From Pseudobacter sp051955275 (GTDB lineage Bacteria; Bacteroidota; Bacteroidia; Chitinophagales; Chitinophagaceae), in contig NZ_JBQCGW010000219.1 of NCBI RefSeq assembly GCF_051955275.1, forward strand, positions 19,756 to 83,755: 64,000 bases of DNA. Reading direction: 5' to 3'. This document shows, in pieces, positions 28,245 through 37,102 of the stretch. Positions within the stretch are counted from its first letter, which is position 1. Each line of letters begins with the position of its first letter. Made by a program: the position numbers and the translations under genes. Below the pieces are notes generated by a model. It saw nothing but the letters and a program-made list of their open reading frames with translations, had not been told where the DNA came from and searched no databases.

Positions 28245-29066
28245 ATGAACAGATCACTTTATACATTCCTGGCAGGCGGCATGTTGCTGATAGTGGGAGC
28301 ATCCTGCAAAAAGGAATCACTGCTCACCTACAAATCCGACAATAATATCTATTTCAATTTTATCGAAGGCACCAATCCTGCTACTAATGATCTCGGCAGG
28401 CACCAGGACACGCTGGATATCACATTTTCATTCAATGATGCGTCTGTAACAGATACCATCATCAATATCCCTGTTGCAGTAACCGGGGAAGCCAGTGCTG
28501 AGAACAGGAATTTCAACCTGATGGTTGACCCTGCTTCCACAGCCAAAGCAGGCACCAATTATGAACTGCCTTCCTCCTTTGTGGTGAGGGCAGGTCTTAC
28601 CCAGGATACGGTCCGCATCAGGTTCAAGAGAACCCCTGAACTCAAAACCACTGTGCTTTCCCTCCTGCTCAACCTGGCGGATAACGACCAGTTCAAGGCC
28701 AACCTCCTTTACAGGAACCGCAGCCCGCAAAGTCAGACCACCCCTATCTATTCAACAGATACGGTCCGGATGAAGACCTTCAAGATCACTGTTGGAGATA
28801 TGCTGGCTGCAGGCCCGTACTGGCCCAGCTATTACGAATATTCTTTCGGCACTTTCAGTGAAAAGAAAGTGAGGTTGATGAACCAGATTGTAGGCATGCC
28901 GCTATCCTTCTGGTCCAAACCAACCACCACTGCACAGGAAAGATCCGATGTTGCATACTACGGAAGCTTTGTTGCCAGGTACCTCAGTGATCAGGCCTAC
29001 GCAGGAAACACCATTTTTGAAGCAGACGGCATCACGCCCATGAAAATGGGAAACAGGTTCCCTTAA
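28245..29066 (+). CDS. DUF4843 lipoprotein
   Basis: A predicted outer-membrane lipoprotein of 273 residues with lipobox IVGASC (Cys21). The body is beta-rich, with the DUF4843 signs NIYFNFIEG near the start, DTLDITFSFNDAS, DTIINIPVAVTGEASAENR and YELPSSFVVRAGLTQDTVRI. These proteins occur almost only behind SusCD pairs together with a PKD-like lipoprotein, as here. A role in binding the transported ligand or bracing the SusCD complex at the surface is usual to assume, without experimental proof. It lies 28 bp after susD and 36 bp before the PKD-like gene. Confidence 0.85.
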   Translation: MNRSLYTFLAGGMLLIVGASCKKESLLTYKSDNNIYFNFIEGTNPATNDLGRHQDTLDITFSFNDASVTDTIINIPVAVTGEASAENRNFNLMVDPASTAKAGTNYELPSSFVVRAGLTQDTVRIRFKRTPELKTTVLSLLLNLADNDQFKANLLYRNRSPQSQTTPIYSTDTVRMKTFKITVGDMLAAGPYWPSYYEYSFGTFSEKKVRLMNQIVGMPLSFWSKPTTTAQERSDVAYYGSFVARYLSDQAYAGNTIFEADGITPMKMGNRFP

Positions 29067-29102
29067 TGATGCCCATTATTCACATGCTTACAAATTTTTA
29101 AC

Positions 29103-30596
29103 ATGAAGAAATTATTGATCTGCATAATAGCCGGTACACTGGTAAGCCTCGCTTCCTGCTACAAGGATAAAGGCAACTATTCGTACCGAGACATCAATGA
29201 AGTATCATTTGCCAACATCGATACCACCGCAGGCTATGCCGTTTATATCGGGGACAGTCTGAAAATATCTCCGAAGCTCAACGAAAGTCTGCCTGGCACT
29301 GATTACACCTACGAATGGAGCTTCTTCGACAATATCAAAGGAGACAGGATCCTGTCGAAAGAAAAAGACCTCCGGATCAGGATCAACGAGATCCCGGGCA
29401 CATACAAACTGCAATATCGTGTTGTAGACAAGAGTAATGGAAGGCTCTTTCATGTAAGGACCAATGTACTGGTGAGAACAGCCGTATATGAAGGCTACCT
29501 GGTACTGAACGAAGTGAATGGTAAATCCAGGCTCGACATGCTTTCTTACGATGCCACCACCGCTTCATTCAACCAGATCACCGATGTGCTGCATCTCATG
29601 GGATCCAACCTGCCTGAACAGGGAAAGCCTATCAAGGTGGTGGCCTCCCGCGTAACCAGTGCTTTTAACTGGTCCGACTCCACTTATGGCATTTACATGG
29701 TCACAGAGAGCGGCACCAATAGGGTGCATCCTGAAACCTTTGAATGGAGGCCCACTTACAATATCCGCTATGAGATTGCTGGTGATATTGCACCGGATTT
29801 CAAAGCAGGTAACCTCATTTCGGATCCGGCATTCTATTATATATGCATGTACCTGTATTCCGATTACAATATCTATTCACGTGGAGCCGGTGTGGAAATG
29901 TACAGTCTTCCGGTGAACAAACTGGAGGGACAGCCGACTTTCAGGGCAGCCCCCTATACGGTTTCCACCGCATCTCAATACCTGATGATGTATGATATCG
30001 ATGCGCGCAAATTCAATATGCTGCCTTCGCTCAGCAGCTTCACAGCTGTTCCTGCTCCTGTTGCCACTAAGCCGGGTGAGCTGGATTATCCTTCCGGAAG
30101 GGACCTGGTATGGATGGATAAAACTCCCAGCAGTTATGCATATGCCATCACCAAAGATGTTGCCGGCAACAACTGTTACATCACCAAGTTCATTCCCGGT
30201 TCGCTGCCCGTTTACTCCAAACGCATCAATGGCACCGATATCCACCTGGCCACCAATTTCGCCATGGGCGCTACACCTGAGTACCTCTTCTACAGCGTTG
30301 GAGGCAAAGTGTACGAGTATGATCTCTACACGGAAACCAGCAAGCTGATGATCGATAAAGGCTCATCACCGGTGACCTACCTGGCCTTCCAGCAATTCTC
30401 TGCCAACAGGAACCCTGCTACTTACGGACAGTGGCTTCGCTGGCTCACAATAGGCTACAGCGATCCTGCCGGAACTGAAGGCACCAATGGAACCCTCGAG
30501 CAATATTCCGTTCCCGACGCTAACGAAGCACTGGTACTTCAGAAAAAATGGACCGGCTTCGGTAAAATCAAGAGCGTGAGTTACAGGGAAAGATAA
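29103..30596 (+). CDS. PKD-like family lipoprotein
   Basis: A 497-residue surface lipoprotein with lipobox SLASC (Cys19) and YKDKGNYSYRDINEV after it, the usual beginning of the PKD-like family of SusCD operons. Residues about 50-140 resemble one immunoglobulin/PKD-type repeat (IGDSLKISPKLNES, DYTYEWSFFD, GTYKLQYRVVDKS). The larger C-terminal part (about 145-490) has repeating beta strands that could form a propeller. It closes the sigma/FecR/SusC/SusD/DUF4843 set. Only 44 bp without a terminator separate it from the ABC transporter genes, so these are probably cotranscribed. Confidence 0.83.
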   Translation: MKKLLICIIAGTLVSLASCYKDKGNYSYRDINEVSFANIDTTAGYAVYIGDSLKISPKLNESLPGTDYTYEWSFFDNIKGDRILSKEKDLRIRINEIPGTYKLQYRVVDKSNGRLFHVRTNVLVRTAVYEGYLVLNEVNGKSRLDMLSYDATTASFNQITDVLHLMGSNLPEQGKPIKVVASRVTSAFNWSDSTYGIYMVTESGTNRVHPETFEWRPTYNIRYEIAGDIAPDFKAGNLISDPAFYYICMYLYSDYNIYSRGAGVEMYSLPVNKLEGQPTFRAAPYTVSTASQYLMMYDIDARKFNMLPSLSSFTAVPAPVATKPGELDYPSGRDLVWMDKTPSSYAYAITKDVAGNNCYITKFIPGSLPVYSKRINGTDIHLATNFAMGATPEYLFYSVGGKVYEYDLYTETSKLMIDKGSSPVTYLAFQQFSANRNPATYGQWLRWLTIGYSDPAGTEGTNGTLEQYSVPDANEALVLQKKWTGFGKIKSVSYRER

Positions 30597-30640
30597 CAGG
30601 TATAGTCAACCGAAATTCATCACAACATCATTTTGAAGAA

Positions 30641-31579
30641 ATGGACAACCCGATCGTAAAAATTGAAAAACTATCGCACCGGTATACCAGTTCCTGGGCT
30701 ATCCGCGATATCAACCTCGAGATCAGCTCCAGGGGCATTGTAGGCTTGCTCGGCTCCAACGGCGCCGGAAAGTCAACTACCATGAATATCCTCTGCGGCT
30801 CTCTCAACCAAACAGAAGGGAACGTATTCATCAACGGCATCAACCTGCGCGAACAACCCGAACTGGCCAAACAACAGATCGGTTTCCTTCCACAGAACCC
30901 GCCGCTGTACATGGACCTCACCGTGGATGAATACCTCACCTATTGTGCAGGGCTCAGACTGATGCCGAAAGAAAAAATGAAACCCGCCATCAAAGAAGCC
31001 AAAGAACGCTGCGGTGTAGACCACTTCAGCAATCGCCTGATACGTAACCTCTCCGGAGGTTACCGCCAGCGTGTAGGCATTGCGCAGGCCATCGTGCACA
31101 AACCAGCACTGGTAGTGCTCGACGAACCCACCAACGGCCTTGATCCCAACCAGATCACCGAAGTGAGAGCCCTCATCAAAGAGATCGCCTCAGACCGCGC
31201 CGTTATCTTCTCCTCACATATTCTCACCGAAGTACAGATCCTCTGCAAGGAAATCAAGATGATCGAAAGCGGAAGGATTGTATTCTCAGACAGTATGGAT
31301 GCCTTCAACAATTATGTGGAGCCGCATAGCCTGCTGATGCACCTGGAAAATCCTCCTTCAGAAACAGAGCTCGCTCAGGTTCCCGGTGTCACCAAAGTGG
31401 AGTTCCTCACAGAACGCCAGGTGCGTGTGCATTTCAGCGGCGAACGAGAGATCACGGAAAGAATGGTGGCAGCCAGCATAGAGAAAGGCTGGAGACTCCA
31501 GGAGATCAGTCTCGATAAGAGCGCGCTCGATGAAATCTTTAAACAATTATCCAATCAAACAGCTCAACTGAGTAACTAA
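30641..31579 (+). CDS. ABC transporter ATP-binding protein, GldA-like
   Basis: A cytoplasmic ATPase of 312 residues that would energise the permease encoded 11 bp downstream. It has Walker A GSNGAGKST (38-46), the signature NLSGGYRQR (near 135-143), Walker B LVVLDEPTNGLDP (near 158) and the switch His in SSHILTEV. The C-terminal 90 residues show the extension of the GldA/NatA/CcmA group (LAQVPGVTKVEFLTERQVRV). Together with the GldF-GldG-like next gene this resembles the GldAFG transporter needed for gliding in Flavobacterium. Here it sits behind a sigma-controlled SusCD operon, so a role in ligand uptake or in surface-protein assembly is equally possible. Confidence 0.88.
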   Translation: MDNPIVKIEKLSHRYTSSWAIRDINLEISSRGIVGLLGSNGAGKSTTMNILCGSLNQTEGNVFINGINLREQPELAKQQIGFLPQNPPLYMDLTVDEYLTYCAGLRLMPKEKMKPAIKEAKERCGVDHFSNRLIRNLSGGYRQRVGIAQAIVHKPALVVLDEPTNGLDPNQITEVRALIKEIASDRAVIFSSHILTEVQILCKEIKMIESGRIVFSDSMDAFNNYVEPHSLLMHLENPPSETELAQVPGVTKVEFLTERQVRVHFSGEREITERMVAASIEKGWRLQEISLDKSALDEIFKQLSNQTAQLSN

Positions 31580-31590
31580 AAAAAGAAGAA

Positions 31591-34224
31591 ATGCAAACGA
31601 TAAGAAGAGTGGCAGGAACAGAGTTACGCACCCTGTTCTACTCCCCTATTGCCTGGTTCGTCCTGGTTGTATTCCTGGTACAGTGCGGCATCGTATATTA
31701 TGGTCTGCTCGATGGCATTGCCACCCAGCAGGAAATGGGAGGCGTAAGGGCCAGATTTATATCCCAGCTCATGGGACGTGTATTCGTGGGAAGAGGCGCC
31801 CTGTTCTCCAGCATCATGCAAAACCTCTACCTGTTCATTCCCCTGCTCACCATGGGACTCATCAGCCGGGAAACCAGCAGCGGTACTATCCGATTACTGT
31901 ATTCCTCTCCCATTAAAGTTCGTGATATCATCCTCGGCAAATACCTCGCCATGGTGATTTACAGCCTGTTGATGGTAAGTATTGTAGCCATCTTTGTGTT
32001 CCAGGGTATGTTCCAGGTAAAAGATGTTGACAGAGGCATGCTGATGACAAGTCTCATCGGTTTCTACCTGCTGCTCTGTACCTATTCAGCCATTGGCTTA
32101 TTCATGAGCTGTCTTACTACCTACCAGATCGTGGCAGCCGTATGTACTTTTGTTATGATCGGCATACTCGGTTATATAGGCAGCGTTTGGCAGGGTATTG
32201 AATTCGTAAGGGATATCACCTACTTCCTGAGTATTTCCGGACGTACAGAAAAAATGCTCCGCGGTCTGCTCACCACAAAAGATGTGATCTACTTCCTGGT
32301 GATCATCTACATTTTTGTAGGGCTCAGTATCCTCAGGATCAGGTCAGGCATGGAATCCAAACCAGCTATGGTGAAACTGGGAAGATACTTTGGCGTGATA
32401 GCCATCGGTCTCTTTATCGGATATATAAGCTCCAGACCTGCACTCATTGGTTACTACGATGCTACCAATATCCAGGCCAATACCATCCGCCCTAATGTGC
32501 AGCAGGTTATTGCCGATCTGGGCGATGCCCCGTTGGAAGTACATACCTACAGCAACCTCATTGCCGGCACAGGCATGCTTGGTGGCGCAGAATTTCACAA
32601 TACGCTGTTGAGCACCTGGGAAAACTACCAGCGTTTCAAAAAAGGTCATAACATAGACATGAAGAAAACCATCACTTACTATGACAGTACCCTCGACAAT
32701 CCCTGGATGATGAGTGGTTATGAAGGTAAGAGCCTGAAAGAGATTGCAGAGCACCAGGCTAAAGTAGGTGGTATGAATATGAAAAAAGTGAAGACACCTG
32801 AAGAGATGCATAAGATACTTGATCTCAGACCCGAACTGAACAGGTTTGTGATGCAGCTGAAATACAAAGACAGGACCACCTTCCTCCGCATCTTCGACGA
32901 CCAGATGATGTGGCCCAGTGAAACAGAAATTGCAGCAGCCTTTAAACGCCTGCAATTAGCCAGGCTTCCTAAAGTTGCCTTCCTTACCGGTAATATGGAA
33001 AGAAGCATCTTCAAGAAATCAGACAGGGAATATATGAAATTGGCCAGCGCAAAAACTTTCAGGAATTCACTGCTGAACCAGGGATTCGATGTGGATACAC
33101 TGAGCCTGGAAGACCGGGATGTACCCGCAGATATAGATATCCTGGTGATAGGAGATCCCAAACAGCCTTTCACTGAAGCTGCTTTTGCAAGACTGAAACA
33201 ATATATCGAAAGAGGGGGTAATCTCTTCATCACCGCAGAACCCATGAAGGACTCGCCGTTACAGCCATTACTGAAAGAGATCGGCGTGGAAATATTGCCC
33301 GGACAGATCGTTCAGGAAGACAAAGACCGCGAACCCAACCAGGTAATGCCTGAGTTCACTGATTATGCAGCAGGCCTTTCCAAATACCTGGAAGAACTGA
33401 AGAAAGACACCAATGGGTTGAAAGTAGACATGAAAGGGGTTGCAGCCCTTCGCTATACCAACACCGGCAACTTTGATATCCATCCCCTGCTGATGAGTAA
33501 ACCGAATTACACCTGGAACAGGGTGAAGGACCTTGACCCTGAGACCATGACCAACGCAGTTGGAGGGATCAGAATGATAGGCGGCAGCGGCGAATTCGGC
33601 GGACAGGAAGAAGATGCCCCGGCAGCCTCCCTTAAACCAGCCCCTGCAAAAAACACAGTAACCCCTAAACCAGGAACAGTTACTGCCGGCCCTTCAGCAC
33701 CTGCAGTGCCAGGTAACAATGCAATGGCTGACAGGAAGAAGAAGATCGACTCTGTCAGAAAAGTTCAAACACAGCCTGCCGCGCAGACAGTAAAAAAAGT
33801 AGAAGTGATCCAAACGAGTTCACCCACAGCGGCCGTATCCGTTGGCAGGGGCGGAAGACGAGACTTCACCGGTGTGGTTTCATTCAACCCGCAGGATGGT
33901 GATGTGAAAGGACCGCTGCCTACTGCACTCAGCCTGAGCAGGAAAGTGAATGGAAAAGAACAACGCATCATTGTTGCCGGCGATGCAGACTTCATGAGGA
34001 ATGGCTCCATGAATCAGGCAAACGCCATTTTTACAAATACGCTGTTCAACTACCTGACATACGGAGAATTCCCCATCGACACCTGGCGCAAATCCAGGGA
34101 AGACAATGCCCTTACAGTCAGCGCCAGTCATGTAAGCACCATGAAGCTCCTGTTCCTCTGGGTACTGCCCGCAGTACTCGTAGCATTTGCTACCATCCTG
34201 CTTATCCGTCGTAAAAGGAAATAA
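31591..34224 (+). CDS. GldF-GldG-like fusion: ABC-2 type permease joined to a GldG-type extracytoplasmic domain
   Basis: An inner-membrane protein of 877 residues. Residues 1-260 hold the permease with about six helices and the GldF-like features ELRTLFYSPIAWFVLVVF, PLLTMGLISRETSSGTIRLL and SPIKVRDIILGKYLAM. From about 270 the protein resembles GldG: a helix, then GYYDATNIQANTIRP, an alpha/beta region with DIDILVIGDPKQPFTEAAF and LKQYIERGGNLFITAEPM. A low-complexity Pro/Ala/Thr linker spans about 675-750, and a C-terminal helix (LFLWVLPAVLVAFATILLI) anchors the end. In Flavobacterium GldF and GldG are separate genes; here they are one frame. The stop lies 9 bp before the first MutS-like gene, which implies one transcript. 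Confidence 0.82.
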   Translation: MQTIRRVAGTELRTLFYSPIAWFVLVVFLVQCGIVYYGLLDGIATQQEMGGVRARFISQLMGRVFVGRGALFSSIMQNLYLFIPLLTMGLISRETSSGTIRLLYSSPIKVRDIILGKYLAMVIYSLLMVSIVAIFVFQGMFQVKDVDRGMLMTSLIGFYLLLCTYSAIGLFMSCLTTYQIVAAVCTFVMIGILGYIGSVWQGIEFVRDITYFLSISGRTEKMLRGLLTTKDVIYFLVIIYIFVGLSILRIRSGMESKPAMVKLGRYFGVIAIGLFIGYISSRPALIGYYDATNIQANTIRPNVQQVIADLGDAPLEVHTYSNLIAGTGMLGGAEFHNTLLSTWENYQRFKKGHNIDMKKTITYYDSTLDNPWMMSGYEGKSLKEIAEHQAKVGGMNMKKVKTPEEMHKILDLRPELNRFVMQLKYKDRTTFLRIFDDQMMWPSETEIAAAFKRLQLARLPKVAFLTGNMERSIFKKSDREYMKLASAKTFRNSLLNQGFDVDTLSLEDRDVPADIDILVIGDPKQPFTEAAFARLKQYIERGGNLFITAEPMKDSPLQPLLKEIGVEILPGQIVQEDKDREPNQVMPEFTDYAAGLSKYLEELKKDTNGLKVDMKGVAALRYTNTGNFDIHPLLMSKPNYTWNRVKDLDPETMTNAVGGIRMIGGSGEFGGQEEDAPAASLKPAPAKNTVTPKPGTVTAGPSAPAVPGNNAMADRKKKIDSVRKVQTQPAAQTVKKVEVIQTSSPTAAVSVGRGGRRDFTGVVSFNPQDGDVKGPLPTALSLSRKVNGKEQRIIVAGDADFMRNGSMNQANAIFTNTLFNYLTYGEFPIDTWRKSREDNALTVSASHVSTMKLLFLWVLPAVLVAFATILLIRRKRK

Positions 34225-34233
34225 AAGAAGATC

Positions 34234-35574
34234 ATGCTATTTACCACAGACAAACAAACGCTTGACGACCTGAATATTTTCGGGAAACATGGAAGCGACT
34301 CTCTGTTCAATATCTTCAACCGTTGCGCCACAAGAGGTGGCGCAGCGGTTCTCGAAGAGATGTTCCGCTACCCGCTTTCCGATCATGAGCCCATCAACCG
34401 CAGAAGCGCTATCATCAGTTATTTCGCCTCGCTCGATAAAGCCTACCCCTTCCCTTCCACGCATTTCGATGCGATAGAACCATACATGGCCAACCGCGAC
34501 GAGCGCACCAAGCTCACGCAGGAGAACAATACCCTTACAAGAAAGATGGGCAACCTGATTGCACCGGACAATACCACGCAGATGATCATCAAAGGAGTAT
34601 CCAGCCTGGTTGATCTCTTACAATCCTGCCGCGATTTCATGCAGGACCTGAACATACCTGACGATCACCCATATGCGCGAGAAAAGGGAACCATCCGCAA
34701 TATCCTCTACCTGCCTGTGTTTGAAACCGCACTCGGCACCAAAGGCAAACCAGGTTTTGCACAGATAGCGGATCTCGATATCACCTTCCGTTTCCGCTAT
34801 CGCGAGGAAATACAAAAGCTGCTGCAACGGCTTTATCATCTGGACCTCTACATGAGCATTGCGAAGGTGGCCAAAGAAAGGAATTTCGCCTTTGCCGATG
34901 CCCTGCCCGGTGATACACTCAGCGTAAAGCTGGAGCGCGTATTTCATCCGGGTGTCCCAAAAGCAGTGCCCAATAATATCCGCATTCAGCCGGATGGCAA
35001 TGTGATCTTCCTGACCGGGGCCAATATGGCGGGTAAATCCACTTTCATGAAATCACTCAGCATTGCCATGTTCCTGGCCCATATGGGATTCCCTGTACCC
35101 GCGGCCAGCATGGAGTTCTCCGTGATGGATGGAATTTACACCACTATCAACCTGCCGGATAACCTGGGCATGGGAGCCAGCCATTTCTATGCCGAAGTAT
35201 TACGGGTGAAGAAGATGGCAGCCGAACTGTCAGCAGGTAAAAAACTGTTCATCGTTTTTGACGAGCTCTTCCGCGGCACCAATGTGAAAGATGCTTATGA
35301 AGCCACCATCGCAATCACCAAAGGTTTTGCGAGAAGATATAACAGTCTTTTCGTGATCTCCACCCATATCATCGAGGCAGGTGATGTGCTCAGAAAAGAC
35401 ACGCCTAATGTCCGCTTCGTATACCTGCCCACGCGCATGAACGGCAATATGCCTGTATATACCTATACACTGGAGGAAGGCATTACAGACGACAGGCATG
35501 GCATGATCATCATCAACAATGAAGGCATCCTCGATATCCTCGAAGCAGGCATTCAACAAACACAACCAGCATGA
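34234..35574 (+). CDS. MutS-like ATPase, short form, member A of the pair
   Basis: A 446-residue protein with MutS core (lever/clamp-like helices, about 1-240) and MutS ATPase domain (about 250-446), but without the N-terminal mismatch-recognition and connector domains of true MutS and without a Smr nuclease tail as in MutS2. The ATPase has Walker A GANMAGKST (262-270), the MutS loop NLPDNLGMGASHFYAEVLR, Walker B LFIVFDELFRGTN and the switch STHIIEAGD. It cannot recognise mismatches in the known way; its function is unknown. It overlaps member B by four bases (ATGA), so the two proteins are probably made together and may form a heterodimer, like MutS-family ATPases that act as dimers. Its closest relative here is the partial gene at 63145. 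Confidence 0.85.
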   Translation: MLFTTDKQTLDDLNIFGKHGSDSLFNIFNRCATRGGAAVLEEMFRYPLSDHEPINRRSAIISYFASLDKAYPFPSTHFDAIEPYMANRDERTKLTQENNTLTRKMGNLIAPDNTTQMIIKGVSSLVDLLQSCRDFMQDLNIPDDHPYAREKGTIRNILYLPVFETALGTKGKPGFAQIADLDITFRFRYREEIQKLLQRLYHLDLYMSIAKVAKERNFAFADALPGDTLSVKLERVFHPGVPKAVPNNIRIQPDGNVIFLTGANMAGKSTFMKSLSIAMFLAHMGFPVPAASMEFSVMDGIYTTINLPDNLGMGASHFYAEVLRVKKMAAELSAGKKLFIVFDELFRGTNVKDAYEATIAITKGFARRYNSLFVISTHIIEAGDVLRKDTPNVRFVYLPTRMNGNMPVYTYTLEEGITDDRHGMIIINNEGILDILEAGIQQTQPA

Positions 35575-36866
35575 GCTTCATAACTGATAAACAAACACTG
35601 GACGACCTGGGACTGTTGGGTAAATTCAAACAACATTCAGTTTTCAGCATTTTCAATAAAGTGAAAACATCCGGCGGCGAGAGACTCCTCACTGAAATGT
35701 TCCACCAGCCCCTTTCAGATGCCGGAGCCATCAATGAAAGAAGCAAACTGTTCAGGTACTTCCAGGATGCCAGGCTACGCTTCCCCTTCGATACCGCCAC
35801 ATTCACGGTTGTGGAGAATTACATGAGCAGTGTGATCTCCGGTAATGCGGTCACCAACCTGGCAGCCATTGCCCGGAAGAAATTTGCCGGCGCCTTCCTG
35901 CACGACGACCAGTACAGGCAACTGCAAAACAACCTGAGCGCCACCATTGCCGCCCTGGTTGAAATGCGTGAGCTGGTAAATAAACTGGATATCCCCATGA
36001 CCCAGGCGGCCCGCCGCATCTTTGCAGACAAAAAACTGCAATGGATCGGAGAAACCGCTGGTACAGCCCTTTCTGTAATGAGCACATCGCGTTATGATTC
36101 ACTCCTGCGTAATACCCTGCGCAAGGAAATGGAAGTATTGCTGGATACCATCTACCATCTTGACGTATACATTGCCGTTAGTTCAGTCTCCCGCGAAAGA
36201 GGCTTTCATTATGCTACGGCATTGCCAGCTTCCGCCAATCTCATAGAAAGTTCAGCGCTCCGTCACCCCGGCCTCACCAATGGCGTGGCCAATCCTGTGC
36301 ATCTCAACGGAAACTCCAACCTGCTCTTCCTCACCGGCGCCAATATGGCCGGCAAATCCACCATCATGAAGAGTTTCGGTATTGCGGTTTACATGGGTCA
36401 TATGGGTTTTCCGGTGGCAGCGGCAAATATGCGCTTCTCCATACGTGACGGACTTTATACCAGCATCAATGTACCTGACAACCTGAACATGGGTTACAGC
36501 CACTTCTACGCGGAAGTGCTCCGGGTAAAGAAAGTGGCAGAAGAGGTGAGCAGCCGCAAAAACATGATCGTGATCTTTGATGAGCTCTTCAAAGGCACTA
36601 ATGTGAAAGATGCTTATGACGCCACCCTTGCCTGTACCGTTTCTTTTGCCCGGTACCGCAACTGTGCCTTCATCATTTCCACCCATATCATTGAAGTGGG
36701 TGAAGAATTGAAACAATACAGGAATATCAAGTTCGGATACATGCCTACGGTGATGAAGGGTAATACCCCCACCTATCCGTATACCCTTACGGAAGGGATC
36801 ACCAGCGACAGGCAGGGCATGCTTATCATAGAAAATGAAAAAATTCTGGAAGCTCTGTACTCATGA
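35571..36866 (+). CDS. MutS-like ATPase, short form, member B of the pair
   Basis: A 431-residue paralogue of member A with the same two-part layout. The N-terminus SFITDKQTLDDLGLLGKF nearly repeats that of A. Walker A is GANMAGKST, the MutS loop is NVPDNLNMGYSHFYAEVLR and Walker B IVIFDELFKGTN is intact, followed by STHIIEVGE. Members A and B differ consistently (NLPDNL..GASHFY against NVPDNL..GYSHFY), which fits two specialised subunits of one complex. The start codon overlaps the stop of A. A strong terminator 24 bp after the stop ends the long operon that began with the sigma factor. Confidence 0.85.
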   Translation: MSFITDKQTLDDLGLLGKFKQHSVFSIFNKVKTSGGERLLTEMFHQPLSDAGAINERSKLFRYFQDARLRFPFDTATFTVVENYMSSVISGNAVTNLAAIARKKFAGAFLHDDQYRQLQNNLSATIAALVEMRELVNKLDIPMTQAARRIFADKKLQWIGETAGTALSVMSTSRYDSLLRNTLRKEMEVLLDTIYHLDVYIAVSSVSRERGFHYATALPASANLIESSALRHPGLTNGVANPVHLNGNSNLLFLTGANMAGKSTIMKSFGIAVYMGHMGFPVAAANMRFSIRDGLYTSINVPDNLNMGYSHFYAEVLRVKKVAEEVSSRKNMIVIFDELFKGTNVKDAYDATLACTVSFARYRNCAFIISTHIIEVGEELKQYRNIKFGYMPTVMKGNTPTYPYTLTEGITSDRQGMLIIENEKILEALYS

Positions 36867-36889
36867 TCTGTTGGCAGACCTGTTACGCT

Positions 36890-36916
36890 GGCTGACCGTT
36901 TGGTCAGCCTTTTTTA
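36890..36916 (+). terminator. Intrinsic terminator after the MutS-like pair
   Basis: A perfect 8-bp GC-rich stem (GGCTGACC with GGTCAGCC) with loop GTTT is followed directly by seven T. It separates the sigma/SusCD/ABC/MutS operon from the caspase region. Confidence 0.92.
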
Positions 36917-36999
36917 TTTCAACGGTTCGAACCCTACGCATAAACAACTGAAAAACAAACTAATAAAAAATTATTAAAAAAAACTTCGACAACGGCGCT

Positions 37000-37007
37000 T
37001 ATATTTT
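37000..37007 (+). promoter_or_regulatory. Possible -7 box (TATATTTT) before the gene at 37103
   Basis: The site matches TAnnTTTG at seven of eight positions. If used, it gives a leader of about 90 bases, which carries a small GCCCC/GGGGC hairpin (37033-37047). No clear -33 box was found. Confidence 0.3.
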
Positions 37008-37102
37008 TCCATACCGGTCATAAACAAATAGAGCCCCTTTCCGGGGCCACCAGGAAAGCCTGATCCTGCAAATCGAAAATCCGGGTTTTAAAATAATTGT
37101 TT

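Noticed and set aside
34234..36866. Annotation of the pair as mismatch-repair MutS or MutS2
   Set aside because: Both lack the mismatch-recognition and connector domains and any Smr domain; only the core and ATPase are shared.
36940..36990. AT-rich stretch before the gene at 37103 as an origin or attachment site
   Set aside because: It has only A/T runs, with no repeats, DnaA-box cluster or integrase nearby.
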